A stretch of 14,795 nucleotides of DNA. Source: Chitinophagaceae bacterium. Lineage in GTDB: Bacteria > Bacteroidota > Bacteroidia > Chitinophagales > Chitinophagaceae. Shown piece by piece: positions 6,252-14,471 of this stretch (the stretch's first letter is position 1; each line of letters starts with the position of its first letter). A program made the position numbers and the translations under genes. The notes under the pieces were generated by a model. The model saw only the letters and a list, made by a program, of their open reading frames with translations, ran no database searches and was not told where the DNA came from. The stretch is from contig JALOMX010000011.1 in the NCBI GenBank assembly GCA_025455245.1, positions 1 to 14,795 of the forward strand, read 5' to 3'.

Positions 6252-7589
6252 ATGCGATACTTTTTCATTTGTTTTTGGTGCCTATTTAGTGTTTCCGTTT
6301 TTGCACAAATTCTTTCAGAGCGTGATCAGGCAAGGGTTCAGGATGAAATCATCGGCGAGCGCCTGAATAACCTATTGCCTAAACTGATGGAAAAACAAGG
6401 AATCGAAATGTGGGTTCTTATTTGCCGTGAGTATAACGAAGACCCGGTGGTAAAAACCATGTTGCCGGCAACCTGGCTGAGTGCGCGCAGAAGGACAATC
6501 ATCGTTTTTTATAATAACCCTGAAAAAAAAGTTTATGAAAAACTCGCAGTAGCGAGGTACAGTATTGGCGACCACATCAAACAATCCTGGGACTGGCAAA
6601 AATATCCCAACCAATGGGATGCCCTTGCCGACATCATCCGTACACGTAACCCAAAAAACATTGCCCTGAATTTTTCAAAGGATTATGGTCACGCGGATGG
6701 ATTGACGTACACCGAACAAAAGGAGTTTATGGAAAAGCTGACACCGGCAGAGCAGCAAAAGGTCATCAGCGCTGAAAAGCTTGCCGTCGCATGGCTTGAA
6801 ACCCGTACCGAAAGGGAACTTCAATACTATCCCATGCTGATGGAATTTACCCACCGTATGATTGCCGAAGCATTTTCGGAAAAGGTTATAACACCCGGTA
6901 TCACAAGCACCGATGATGTGGTTTGGTGGTTCAGGCAGAAGATAACGGACAACGGATTGACTGCGTGGTTTCATCCCACGGTGGATGTACAACGAAGCGA
7001 TGCGGGCAACCGCGAATTTCAACGTTCGTTCAGCGAAAGACCTAAAGCAGAGGTGATACAGCCCGGCGATCTGCTGCATTGCGATGTGGGCATTACCTAC
7101 CTCGGCTTAAATACCGATATACAGCAATTGGCATATGTGTTAAAACCCGGCGAGGCAGAGCCCCCTGCCTTTTTAACCGAAGCGTTACGAACAGGTAACC
7201 GCCTACAGGACATATTGACTGCTCAATTCAGGGATGGAAAAACGGGCAATGAGATGTTGAAAGCCGCTATTCAGCAGGCAAAAGCAGAGGGTATCAATCC
7301 AAGCATTTACACACATCCCATAGGTTTGCATGGCCATGCAGCAGGGCCAACCATTGGGCTTTGGGATATGCAGGGCGGGGTTCCGGGCCCCGGCGACTAT
7401 CCATTATATCCAAATACCTGCTACTCTATTGAATTGAATGCATCGGTAGAAATACCCCAATGGAAAAAGTTCATTCGGGTGATGCTTGAAGAAAACGGCG
7501 TTTGGGATGGAACCCGTTTCATGTATTTGCATGGCAGGCAGAAAAAGCTATACACCATTCCACGTACAGATGGCATACATGCCCAATAA
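6252..7589 (+). CDS. Secreted M24 family metallopeptidase (Xaa-Pro aminopeptidase-like)
   Basis: I place the start at the ATG at 6252, because it gives a clean signal peptide (MRYFFICFWCLFSVSVFA, residues 1-18) and has AGCAGG just upstream. The earlier in-frame ATG at 6219 would add 11 polar residues in front of it. The 445-residue product has a creatinase-like N-terminal domain (about 25-180) and a C-terminal pita-bread M24 domain (about 190-430). The M24 metal ligands are visible: D278 in HCDVG, D289 in LNTDIQQ, a histidine in the THPIGLHGHAAGP cluster (355-362), E394 in YSIELNA, and E413 in VMLEENG. M24B enzymes release N-terminal residues next to proline using two metal ions; this one is likely periplasmic. 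The HPIGLHGHAAGPTIGLWD variant is, to my knowledge, typical of a Bacteroidota subgroup whose substrate is unknown. Confidence 0.88.
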   Translation: MRYFFICFWCLFSVSVFAQILSERDQARVQDEIIGERLNNLLPKLMEKQGIEMWVLICREYNEDPVVKTMLPATWLSARRRTIIVFYNNPEKKVYEKLAVARYSIGDHIKQSWDWQKYPNQWDALADIIRTRNPKNIALNFSKDYGHADGLTYTEQKEFMEKLTPAEQQKVISAEKLAVAWLETRTERELQYYPMLMEFTHRMIAEAFSEKVITPGITSTDDVVWWFRQKITDNGLTAWFHPTVDVQRSDAGNREFQRSFSERPKAEVIQPGDLLHCDVGITYLGLNTDIQQLAYVLKPGEAEPPAFLTEALRTGNRLQDILTAQFRDGKTGNEMLKAAIQQAKAEGINPSIYTHPIGLHGHAAGPTIGLWDMQGGVPGPGDYPLYPNTCYSIELNASVEIPQWKKFIRVMLEENGVWDGTRFMYLHGRQKKLYTIPRTDGIHAQ

Positions 7590-7613
7590 CTTTTTTTACC
7601 GCACCTTTGCCCT

Positions 7614-8621
7614 GTGGAAAAAACGAACTTTATAGATTATATCCGCATATTCTGCAAAAGCGGCCATGGCGGGGCAGGCAGCAGGCATATGGCCCGCACA
7701 AAATTTAACCCCAAGGCCGGGCCCGATGGAGGCGATGGTGGCCGAGGCGGGCATATTATTCTGAAGGGCAATGCGCAAATGTGGACTTTGCTTCACTTGC
7801 GCTATTACAAAAACGTGATTGCCGAAAACGGACAACACGGCGATAAAAACCTGATGACCGGAGCAAGTGGCAAGGATATCATTATTGAAGTACCCCTCGG
7901 CACCATTGCGCTTGATGAAGAAACCGGCGAAAAGGAGTTTGAAATACTGGAAGACGGTCAGGAAGTTATCTGGCTGAAAGGCGGCAGGGGAGGCCTTGGC
8001 AATAAGAACTTTGCCACTGCTACCAATCAGGCCCCGGAATATGCACAGCCCGGCGAACCCGGTGTGGAAGGCTGGAAAATGCTGGAATTAAAGGTACTTG
8101 CCGATGTGGGCTTGGTGGGCTTTCCCAATGCCGGCAAAAGCACCTTACTCAGTGTAATCAGTGCGGCCAAACCCAAGATTGCCAATTATGCTTTTACCAC
8201 GCTTACCCCGCAATTGGGCATGGTGGAATATCGCGATAATAAATCATTCTGCGTAGCCGACCTGCCCGGTATTATCGAAGGGGCAGCCGAAGGCAGGGGC
8301 CTTGGGCATCGTTTTCTTCGCCACATTGAGCGCAATTCCATTTTGCTGTTTTTAATACCTGCTGATAGCGAAGGCCACCGGAAGGAATTTGATATCCTTG
8401 TGAATGAGCTGAAAGAATACAATCCTGAAATGCTGCAAAAAGATTTTGTGATTGCCATCAGCAAAAGTGATATGCTTGATGATGAACTGAAAGAAGCCAT
8501 CAGGCAGGAGATGCCAACGGAGTACCCTTTGCTGTTTATCTCGAGTGTGGCACAACAAGGAATGCAGGAGTTGAAGGATGTGCTTTGGGGATGTTTGAAT
8601 AAGGGGTTGCCCGAAGGTTAA
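7614..8621 (+). CDS. obg: GTPase Obg (CgtA), ribosome assembly
   Basis: This 335-residue protein has both Obg parts. The glycine-rich N-terminal Obg fold (1-158) shows [53 protein letters not shown]. The G domain (about 160-330) has G1 GFPNAGKS (169-176), G2 threonines in FTTLTP, G3 DLPG (216-219), G4 SKSD (283-286, in place of the usual NKxD), and G5 SSV (310-312). Obg is a cytoplasmic GTPase acting late in 50S subunit assembly and in stress and cell-cycle control; it is usually essential. The start must be GTG at 7614: the frame is closed by the M24 stop at 7587-7589 and holds no other start before the conserved NF-DYI-I-C block. It lacks the variable C-terminal OCT extension seen in some Obgs. 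Confidence 0.97.
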   Translation: MEKTNFIDYIRIFCKSGHGGAGSRHMARTKFNPKAGPDGGDGGRGGHIILKGNAQMWTLLHLRYYKNVIAENGQHGDKNLMTGASGKDIIIEVPLGTIALDEETGEKEFEILEDGQEVIWLKGGRGGLGNKNFATATNQAPEYAQPGEPGVEGWKMLELKVLADVGLVGFPNAGKSTLLSVISAAKPKIANYAFTTLTPQLGMVEYRDNKSFCVADLPGIIEGAAEGRGLGHRFLRHIERNSILLFLIPADSEGHRKEFDILVNELKEYNPEMLQKDFVIAISKSDMLDDELKEAIRQEMPTEYPLLFISSVAQQGMQELKDVLWGCLNKGLPEG

Positions 8622-8625
8622 CTTA

Positions 8626-8660
8626 TGGTAAGTTGAACGTAATAACTTGTCAACTTACCA
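8626..8660. terminator. Perfect 11-bp stem-loop between convergent genes, possible bidirectional terminator
   Basis: TGGTAAGTTGA (8626-8636) and TCAACTTACCA (8650-8660) are exact reverse complements around a 13-nt loop. The element starts 5 nt after the obg stop and ends 28 nt before the stop of the opposing - strand gene. There is no T run on either side, so it is not a textbook intrinsic terminator; the position between two converging transcripts is the main support. A short CAACCTT-like iteration follows to 8680. Confidence 0.5.
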
Positions 8661-8688
8661 ACCCTTCAACCTTTAACCAATAACCCCC

Positions 8689-10821
8689 TCACTGCCTCAG
8701 CAAAATCCGCTTCTGGCTGAAATTATATGCTGCGTCAATCCACTCCAGCATCCGAGGCCAACTGGCTTTTTCCACCAATTCCATTTTATACACCTTGGAG
8801 GCGGTAATGGTTACCACCCCGTTTTCAAATACAGCTTTCGATTCAAACATGCCGGTTTCGTTGTCCACTTTTTGGTTCAGGTCGGCAAGGCCAAATACTT
8901 TGTAACCCGCGGGCACGGTAAACTTTACCTGGTATTGAAAACTTCGCTGGTTGCCAATATGGGCATCATATTGCCGGGTGCGGTCGTCGCCCGAAAGCCT
9001 CAGTTGGTTGGTCAAAAATCCGGGTAGTTTTACTAATATGCTTTTTCCTGCATACTGTACCATTTCGCCAAGGGTATAATCTTCTTCGTACATGAGGTTT
9101 TGTTTTTTCATATGGCGGCCATCCTGCACCAGCCTGAAACGATCGTATTTTACCACATCTGCAAAATCTTCCTTCAACTGATCTTCCATAAACTGAGGCT
9201 TTAGTTTTCTGGCCTCTGTGCGGTACTTGGTAATTTTTTCGTTGATCATTTCCTGTTGCGAAGCCGGAAGCGATTCCATTTCATCCCATCCACCATAGGT
9301 TTTCCAGTCATCAGGTTCGTACAGTTCATAATTCAGCAATTTGCCGCTTTCGGCAATCCGGTTGTTGTTGGCAAGCTGATGTTTTGCCTTAACCATCAGC
9401 AGGTCGGTTTTGGCAGGATCCATGTTTACATCATAACTGTACGAACTGTAGTTTTCCGAAAAAGGAGTGCGGGGCAGGGTAACCTCTTCGGGGGAAGCGC
9501 CTTTTGATTTTGGGAGCAAATAGCCTTTACTTCCTTGCGCCCAGCCCGGTATTTCATTAATATGGCTGATGGCTGACGGTGCGAAAATAAATTTATCATT
9601 TAACAGAATGAACCACTGTACTTCGCTGCGAAAAATGATATCATCCATGCTGGTAAGCCTGTTGCTTGATGTAACCCCCACCTGCGATCCAATGCCTCTT
9701 TTCTCCAGCAATTGCTTCATCAGCGCGGCAAACAAACTGCCCGACATATTACCATTTTCCAGCGCATATTGGTGCCGCAGCAAATAGTAACAGGCCACAA
9801 TGTAATTTTCGGTTTTTACATCCATTACCTCCATCTTCTTAAGGTGCATATTCAACGAAGGCATTTGAGAACCCGCATACGCTTCGGCGCCGGCAAGCAT
9901 GGAAGCGGCTTTTTTACTGAGTTCTTCGGGCGATAGTTTCGATTTCAGTTCGCCGCGGTTGCCAATAAACAGGTTTTTGGCATTTTCGGTGTTGCTGTAC
10001 ACAATCTGAAATTTTACCATGGGAAACTGCATGTACGAATTCAGGAAGTACTGACTTTTGATGCGTTCGCGGTTGGCGTCTTCCCATGTGTACACATTGT
10101 ATTCGCCTGAAGGATTTTCCCTGAATTCGGGTGCTCCGTTTACAGCCCTGCTGTTCAAAAAAGTATTCTTGTCCAGTTTAATTTCAAATGACTGTTTCAT
10201 TACGCTGTACGAGCGGTTGCAGGCATAATACACCGGCGTAAACTCAATAAAGGAACCATACGTGCCGGCATCGTTGTTTACCTGATAGGCATAATCGAGA
10301 ATATCGCCTTCTTCCAGGTTGTTTACCGGCACTTTATAATAGCGATGCCCGCCATTGCCGGTGTAGCTTCTGAAAATTTCGGGCACGTTTTCGGCCTCCT
10401 CCACCAATACGGATTTCTCCAGTTCCAGCTTAATTATCTGGCCATTTGCCTTAATGATTTTTCCATCGAAGCCGTTGTTCTTATCACCGGCATCAAAGTA
10501 CAGTTCGCTGAAGGTTTCCACCGCGCTTTTATCCAGCAACTTAATGCGTCGGCGTTCCTTTTCGAGGATGTACACATTTTTTTTGTTGGCGCCCAGCAGC
10601 TTGAAAGAGGTTTTCTGATCGAAGCCCATAAAGGTTTTTTGGGCAATGATCACCGCGCTTTGGTCCTTCCAGCCTGCAGGAATGTCGGTAACCGCAAAGG
10701 CGGGGTCGGATTGGTTGATAAAGGCCTCTACATTGCTGCGCAGTTTTTCGAAAGCATCGGTTTCCTGCCCAAAGGAGCCAAAAGTTATCAGGGAAATGAA
10801 CAATATAATCGGGTAACGCAT
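8689..10821 (-). CDS. Secreted DUF3857-like protein with degenerate transglutaminase-like domain
   Basis: This 710-residue protein has a signal peptide (1-18, ending FGSFG|Q) and a beta-rich DUF3857-like region (about 50-280, with VNNLEEGDILDYAYQV). A helical transglutaminase-like core follows (about 335-420), then a C-terminal beta-rich part. By alignment to its upstream neighbour, the core positions of the Cys-His-Asp triad are not conserved. The cysteine position falls at GNMSGS (G361, flanked by serines), the histidine at E400 in SEVQW, and the aspartate at A414/P415 in FIFAPSA. It is therefore probably a pseudoenzyme or binding module in the periplasm or on the surface. It lies 51 nt downstream of the intact homologue, in the same direction, so they are likely one operon. 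The name is by architecture only; function is unknown. Confidence 0.8.
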   Translation of the reverse strand: MRYPIILFISLITFGSFGQETDAFEKLRSNVEAFINQSDPAFAVTDIPAGWKDQSAVIIAQKTFMGFDQKTSFKLLGANKKNVYILEKERRRIKLLDKSAVETFSELYFDAGDKNNGFDGKIIKANGQIIKLELEKSVLVEEAENVPEIFRSYTGNGGHRYYKVPVNNLEEGDILDYAYQVNNDAGTYGSFIEFTPVYYACNRSYSVMKQSFEIKLDKNTFLNSRAVNGAPEFRENPSGEYNVYTWEDANRERIKSQYFLNSYMQFPMVKFQIVYSNTENAKNLFIGNRGELKSKLSPEELSKKAASMLAGAEAYAGSQMPSLNMHLKKMEVMDVKTENYIVACYYLLRHQYALENGNMSGSLFAALMKQLLEKRGIGSQVGVTSSNRLTSMDDIIFRSEVQWFILLNDKFIFAPSAISHINEIPGWAQGSKGYLLPKSKGASPEEVTLPRTPFSENYSSYSYDVNMDPAKTDLLMVKAKHQLANNNRIAESGKLLNYELYEPDDWKTYGGWDEMESLPASQQEMINEKITKYRTEARKLKPQFMEDQLKEDFADVVKYDRFRLVQDGRHMKKQNLMYEEDYTLGEMVQYAGKSILVKLPGFLTNQLRLSGDDRTRQYDAHIGNQRSFQYQVKFTVPAGYKVFGLADLNQKVDNETGMFESKAVFENGVVTITASKVYKMELVEKASWPRMLEWIDAAYNFSQKRILLRQ

Positions 10822-10872
10822 GTAAAATTTGTTTCAGGTGATTACGAAAAAATGAGGGAATTGATCTTCTGA

Positions 10873-12807
10873 TCAGGGGGCGGCGGCCGAAATCAGGTTA
10901 CTGTTGAATTTTTTTAGATCGGCTAAAAAGGCGCTCCATTGTTCAAACTGAGCGGCATGGATAATGGGCTGCCTGATGGACAGCGATTTTTTCAGGGTAA
11001 CTTTTTGCTTATCCACCGTGTAGGCGCCACTGTAGGTGTATCCGGCTGTTTCCACATTTACAGGAGCCGGCAAATCGCGAAAGATATAACCGGCCGGAAG
11101 GGTAAGCGTAATTTCATCTTCGTACATGCCATTCATATCCAGGTCAATGGACCGTTTACGTTTTTTACCCGGCGTATAACTCTTTAGCCATGCCGGAAAA
11201 AAATCTATACCCGCAAACCATTCCCCGTCAATCCGGGTAAGTTGGTTGTTGAAGTCAACATCGGCCGTAATGATCACCGGTTTTTCACGTTCGCCGTTGT
11301 TCTGCAAGGCGGCTGTTTTTACTTCCATATTCCCGTTGCCGAAACTCATGTAATCTTTCAAAAATTCTTCGTGCCGGTTAGATGGTATGGTGTGCCACAA
11401 TTGCAAAAATTGTGTACGCATTTCTCCGGTAAGGGTGTAGGTTATTTTACCGGCAAGGTGGTTGTTGTCTTTTATGGAAAAAGTAGCCTGTGTCCTTGCC
11501 TTGTTTTGTTCGGGTACCAGCACAGGAATGTCCACCACTTCAAATGCCTCCCCTTTTTCTACCAGGGCGGTTTTGCCTGATATGCGGTAGGCTACTTCGC
11601 CGTACGACCCATATTTTTCGGTTGCATCGAGCAGCAGTGGCTTGCCTTGTATGTACAGGCAGGTGATGGCATGATTGTCCACACACATGGCATATACGCT
11701 ATGGTGATCGTAAGGTATTTGCCGGGTACCCACAAGGGCATAATGCGCATCGAGCCCGGCGAGTTTCAGCATTTCGGTCATCAGGTTGGCCATGCCCTTG
11801 CAATCGCCGTATTTGTTTTTCAGCACATCCTGTGCCGGGGTTGGAATAAAGCCGGCATACCCGTCTTCAAAAGCGATGTATCGGATATTATCCTGCACCC
11901 AATAGTAAATGGCTTTTGCCTTTGCCTCGGGCGTGGTTTTGCCGGCAATAATCTTTTCTACGGTTTCTTTCAGGTCGGCAGACTTGTTTTCGCATTTTTT
12001 ATACAGGGTATGGTACCATACATACAGGTCGTCAATTTTACCAAAACCGTTATGTTTCAACCCGGCGGCTGTCCAGGCCTTTACGGTAATAAGCAGGTGC
12101 GGCCATTGGTAGGCCCAACCTGCCGCATGCGGTTCTGATAAAACCGGTTCGACATTTTGCAGGGTAAAGGTGATTACCTCGTTGCCGTTTTCGGTGGTTT
12201 TGGCTCGGTTAATTTTATATCCGGCAAAGTTCATTTCCTTAATGTCGAGTTCGAGCCACGAAGGAATGACCAAACGGATCTTATGGTCTTTGATGGCATA
12301 AGGCTGATGAAAAAACAACCGGGTAAAATACTTGCTGTCGCTGTATTGTTCGGTAAACTCAAACCGGGCGGCTTCGCCAAATTCGCGCAGGTAAACAGGG
12401 TAGTATTTGATACGGTTGTCATCGAGAAAAATCCCGTCTTCAGTCATCGGTTTATCTACGGCTTTAATGGATGCACGTACAAATTTTTCCTTGCGGTTCC
12501 GGTAATAATAATCGAAGTTTTTAAGCGCCACGAATTTGTTGTAGTACTGGTAGTATGGAAAACTTGCGCCATCCCTGAGCGCTACAAAAGTGGCCGAGGT
12601 TTTGCCGGTTACGCTTACTACAGGGGCATTGTCAAGCCCGACTCCCGGATCGAACCTGTATTCTTCCAGTAATTCACTCGCGCCAAATCGTTCGTCGGGA
12701 AATTGCTTTTTAAGATTGGCTGCAAGGTAGAGGTCATCATCTGTTTGTGTCATTCCGGCTATGGAAACAAGGATAAACAGGATGTTAAGGAAAGAGACAA
12801 TTTTCAT
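10873..12807 (-). CDS. Secreted DUF3857/transglutaminase-like superfamily protein with intact triad
   Basis: This 644-residue protein has a signal peptide (about 1-20) and an N-terminal DUF3857 region (about 60-240). The transglutaminase-like core (about 285-400) is complete: YWVQDNIRYIAFEDG, then the catalytic cysteine C336 in KYGDCKGMANLM, H379 in CVDNHAITC, and D394 in PLLLDATEKYG. The C-terminal third is beta-rich and may be the DUF3858-type domain that often follows in Bacteroidota. Such proteins are predicted cysteine hydrolases or transferases of the cell envelope; no substrate is established. It is transcribed away from the small Cys-rich gene at 12936 and precedes the triad-less paralogue. 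The ATG at 12807 gives the signal peptide directly. Confidence 0.87.
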   Translation of the reverse strand: MKIVSFLNILFILVSIAGMTQTDDDLYLAANLKKQFPDERFGASELLEEYRFDPGVGLDNAPVVSVTGKTSATFVALRDGASFPYYQYYNKFVALKNFDYYYRNRKEKFVRASIKAVDKPMTEDGIFLDDNRIKYYPVYLREFGEAARFEFTEQYSDSKYFTRLFFHQPYAIKDHKIRLVIPSWLELDIKEMNFAGYKINRAKTTENGNEVITFTLQNVEPVLSEPHAAGWAYQWPHLLITVKAWTAAGLKHNGFGKIDDLYVWYHTLYKKCENKSADLKETVEKIIAGKTTPEAKAKAIYYWVQDNIRYIAFEDGYAGFIPTPAQDVLKNKYGDCKGMANLMTEMLKLAGLDAHYALVGTRQIPYDHHSVYAMCVDNHAITCLYIQGKPLLLDATEKYGSYGEVAYRISGKTALVEKGEAFEVVDIPVLVPEQNKARTQATFSIKDNNHLAGKITYTLTGEMRTQFLQLWHTIPSNRHEEFLKDYMSFGNGNMEVKTAALQNNGEREKPVIITADVDFNNQLTRIDGEWFAGIDFFPAWLKSYTPGKKRKRSIDLDMNGMYEDEITLTLPAGYIFRDLPAPVNVETAGYTYSGAYTVDKQKVTLKKSLSIRQPIIHAAQFEQWSAFLADLKKFNSNLISAAAP

Positions 12808-12884
12808 ATTTTTTTTCCGGGTTAAGTTGATGCATGCAATATAGCAAGCATGTTTAATTTTTCACCCGACTGTATAAAAAAAAT

Positions 12885-12914
12885 TATGGTTCAGTTTCAC
12901 CCAGTATATTTTTG
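12885..12914 (+). promoter_or_regulatory. Bacteroidota-type promoter for the small Cys-rich gene
   Basis: TATTTTTG at 12907-12914 is an exact TANNTTTG -7 box. TATG at 12885-12888, 18 nt upstream, is a one-mismatch -33 box. Transcription would start near 12921, 15 nt before the ATG at 12936, and an AGGA at 12927-12930 then sits 5 nt before that ATG. This arrangement decides the start and excludes the TTG at 12912. Confidence 0.45.
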
Positions 12915-12935
12915 CCTGTCAGCTTTAGGATTTAT

Positions 12936-13154
12936 ATGTATCAGCCTTTTTGTCATTTTTGCGGGCATCCTCTTCAACTTATCCACGTACACGGGCACTA
13001 TCAGTGCAAGATTTGTGGCACTAATTCTTTGCCTTGCTGCGATGGCGACAATTGCCAGACAAATCTTTTGCTAAAAACACCGGATACAAAAACGGATACT
13101 ATTCACAGCCACGGCTTACAATCTGACCTTCAATCATTACAAAACAAACCTTAG
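12936..13154 (+). CDS. Small Cys/His-rich protein, putative zinc ribbon
   Basis: This 72-residue product has CHFC (C6, C9), CKIC (C24, C27), and a PCCDGDNC tail (C34, C35, C40), with histidines at 11, 17, 19 and 21. The two CxxC knuckles spaced 14 residues apart fit a zinc ribbon, and the PCCDGDNC segment gives further thiols. I recall similar short Bacteroidota proteins with an LIHVHGHYQC-x-x-C segment but cannot name a family. The ATG at 12936 is preceded by AGGA at 5-nt spacing and a promoter-like element. The protein has no signal peptide and is probably cytoplasmic. The last 56 nt overlap the 3' end of the opposing amidohydrolase gene; the region beyond residue 42 is polar and probably not conserved. 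Another + frame here encodes a hydrophobic stretch, which I take as spurious. Confidence 0.68.
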   Translation: MYQPFCHFCGHPLQLIHVHGHYQCKICGTNSLPCCDGDNCQTNLLLKTPDTKTDTIHSHGLQSDLQSLQNKP

Positions 13155-14289
13155 TCAGGTATTCAAAAGGGTCGCCGTTATAAAGCACAAGGTCGGCATC
13201 TTTTCCTTCTTCAATACTGCCGATTCTTTTTTCCAACCCAAGCAATTTTGCAGGATGAAGGGTGATAGTTTTGATGGCTTCTTCATAGTTCAGCCCATGC
13301 GCCATTGCCTGTGCCGCTTCATGCAGCAGTACCCTTGTTTTGGGTACATAAGCTTCATAACCGGTTTCAATACTAACAGGAATGCCTGCTGCGGTTAACA
13401 GGGCTGCACTTTCGCGGGTCATGTTTACCATATCGTCTCCGTTGCGGGCCATGGTTGCGTGCAGTATAATTTCTGCCTTTGCCGCTTTTATTTCATCGGT
13501 AATCCGGTAAGCTTCGGCCGCACCCTCCAATACCAGTTTAAACCCAAATTCTTTCGACAGCCTTATGGCATTCATGATATCGTTAGTCTTATTGGCATAA
13601 ATAAGACCTTTGACTTCCCCTTTCAGCAGCTTAACAAGCATATCCATTTTAAGGTCGGGTGCGGGCCTCTTGCTTGTGTCTTTATCGGTCATTTTTTTGG
13701 CATGGCTTTGTGCTTTCAGCAGTTCAGTACGCAGCATGGCAACTTGTTTGGCACGTGTGCCGGGGCTTTGAAATCCGGAAACCCCTTCACCCAACGTCAT
13801 GGCAAGCATGGCTTCAGGAATCAGGACAACTGCATCTGCTGTTCCGGGTTTGGTTTTTACCACCATGGTTTGTCCGCTGATAAGCGCGCCCATGCCGTGG
13901 CCTGTATGCAGGGTGGTTACGCCCCATTGGCGAACATAGTCTACTAATTTTTCATCAGGGTTGTACGCATCAACTGCCCGAAGGTCGGGCTGAAGCGGTG
14001 ATGATTTTTCCACCTGATCCTGATCGGTTGGAATATTCAACGCACCGGAAAATCCTACCACACTACGGGCATCTACCAGACCGGGCGTAACCGCTTTGGC
14101 TTCCATAACCTGATAGCCCGGCGGAACCTGAACATCCGTACCAACCTTTTCAATTTTGCCATCTTTGATCAGGATGATACCATTGCGTATAGCCGGCCCC
14201 GTTGCAGGGTAAATCGTTTCTGCCTTTATGGCCGTTTGTGCCTGCACAATTGAGGGAAGAAGAAATAAAATGTATAAGAAATTTTTCAT
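13099..14289 (-). CDS. Secreted amidohydrolase-superfamily protein (imidazolonepropionase-like) without HxH motif
   Basis: This 396-residue protein has a signal peptide (1-17, ending VQA|Q). The amidohydrolase composite-domain start is AIRNGIILIKDGKIEKVG (33-50), followed by a PGLVDARS segment (69-76). The SSPLQPDLRAVDAYNP block, VTTLHTGHGMGALISGQ, and the typical C-terminal HPAKLLGLEKRIGSIEEGKDADLVLYNGDPFEY are all visible. In standard members the segment after PGLxD is HxH, which binds the metal pair; here it reads A-R-S-V, so both histidines are missing. To my recollection this variant is shared by a Bacteroidota subgroup that occurs as tandem pairs, so it is probably not a private mutation. 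Substrate is unknown, and metal dependence is uncertain. It lies downstream of a second amidohydrolase gene, in the same direction. Confidence 0.87.
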   Translation of the reverse strand: MKNFLYILFLLPSIVQAQTAIKAETIYPATGPAIRNGIILIKDGKIEKVGTDVQVPPGYQVMEAKAVTPGLVDARSVVGFSGALNIPTDQDQVEKSSPLQPDLRAVDAYNPDEKLVDYVRQWGVTTLHTGHGMGALISGQTMVVKTKPGTADAVVLIPEAMLAMTLGEGVSGFQSPGTRAKQVAMLRTELLKAQSHAKKMTDKDTSKRPAPDLKMDMLVKLLKGEVKGLIYANKTNDIMNAIRLSKEFGFKLVLEGAAEAYRITDEIKAAKAEIILHATMARNGDDMVNMTRESAALLTAAGIPVSIETGYEAYVPKTRVLLHEAAQAMAHGLNYEEAIKTITLHPAKLLGLEKRIGSIEEGKDADLVLYNGDPFEYLTKVCFVMIEGQIVSRGCE

Positions 14290-14297
14290 AGGTTAAT

Positions 14298-14393
14298 AAG
14301 TGAATAAGTTCATGAGTCAATGAGTGAATAAGTCAATGAGTGAATGAGTGAATAGGTCAATTAGTGAATGAATTGGTTTATGAATGAATGGGT
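14298..14393. repeat. Degenerate 8-bp tandem repeat (about 12 units) between the two amidohydrolase genes
   Basis: On the + strand the run reads as consecutive 8-mers close to GAGTGAAT: AAGTGAAT, AAGTTCAT, GAGTCAAT, GAGTGAAT, AAGTCAAT, GAGTGAAT, GAGTGAAT, AGGTCAAT, TAGTGAAT, then three more diverged units to 14393. It ends 8 nt before the start codon of the 14289 gene (read on the - strand), so it lies in that gene's leader. Copy number of such repeats often varies between strains. The rest of the 14290-14471 gap shows nothing else recognisable. Confidence 0.75.
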
Positions 14394-14471
14394 GGAAAAG
14401 TGAAATTTATTTGTATAGTAAAATAAAAATTAATCCTAAATCATCATTCATAAATCCGAAATCGTAAATCT

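Noticed and set aside
10345..10872. 175-residue + strand frame opposite the triad-less DUF3857-like gene
   Set aside because: It is antisense to a full-length protein with signal peptide and domain structure, has no recognisable family features, and matches the mirror pattern of the coding strand.
10862..10875. TGATC-TTCT-GATCA inverted repeat at the end of the intact transglutaminase-like gene
   Set aside because: It is only a 5-bp stem that includes the stop codon, has no T run, and lies within a probable operon; chance is sufficient.
12831..12852. GCATGC and GCATG short palindromic repeats upstream of the 12807 start
   Set aside because: The units are 5-6 bp and self-palindromic, so pairing is expected by chance, and no promoter box was convincing on the - strand.
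12850..13074. 74-residue hydrophobic + strand frame upstream of and overlapping the Cys-rich gene
   Set aside because: It has no ribosome binding site and lies in another frame across the promoter and the zinc-ribbon coding region. The hydrophobicity comes from T-rich codons read out of frame.
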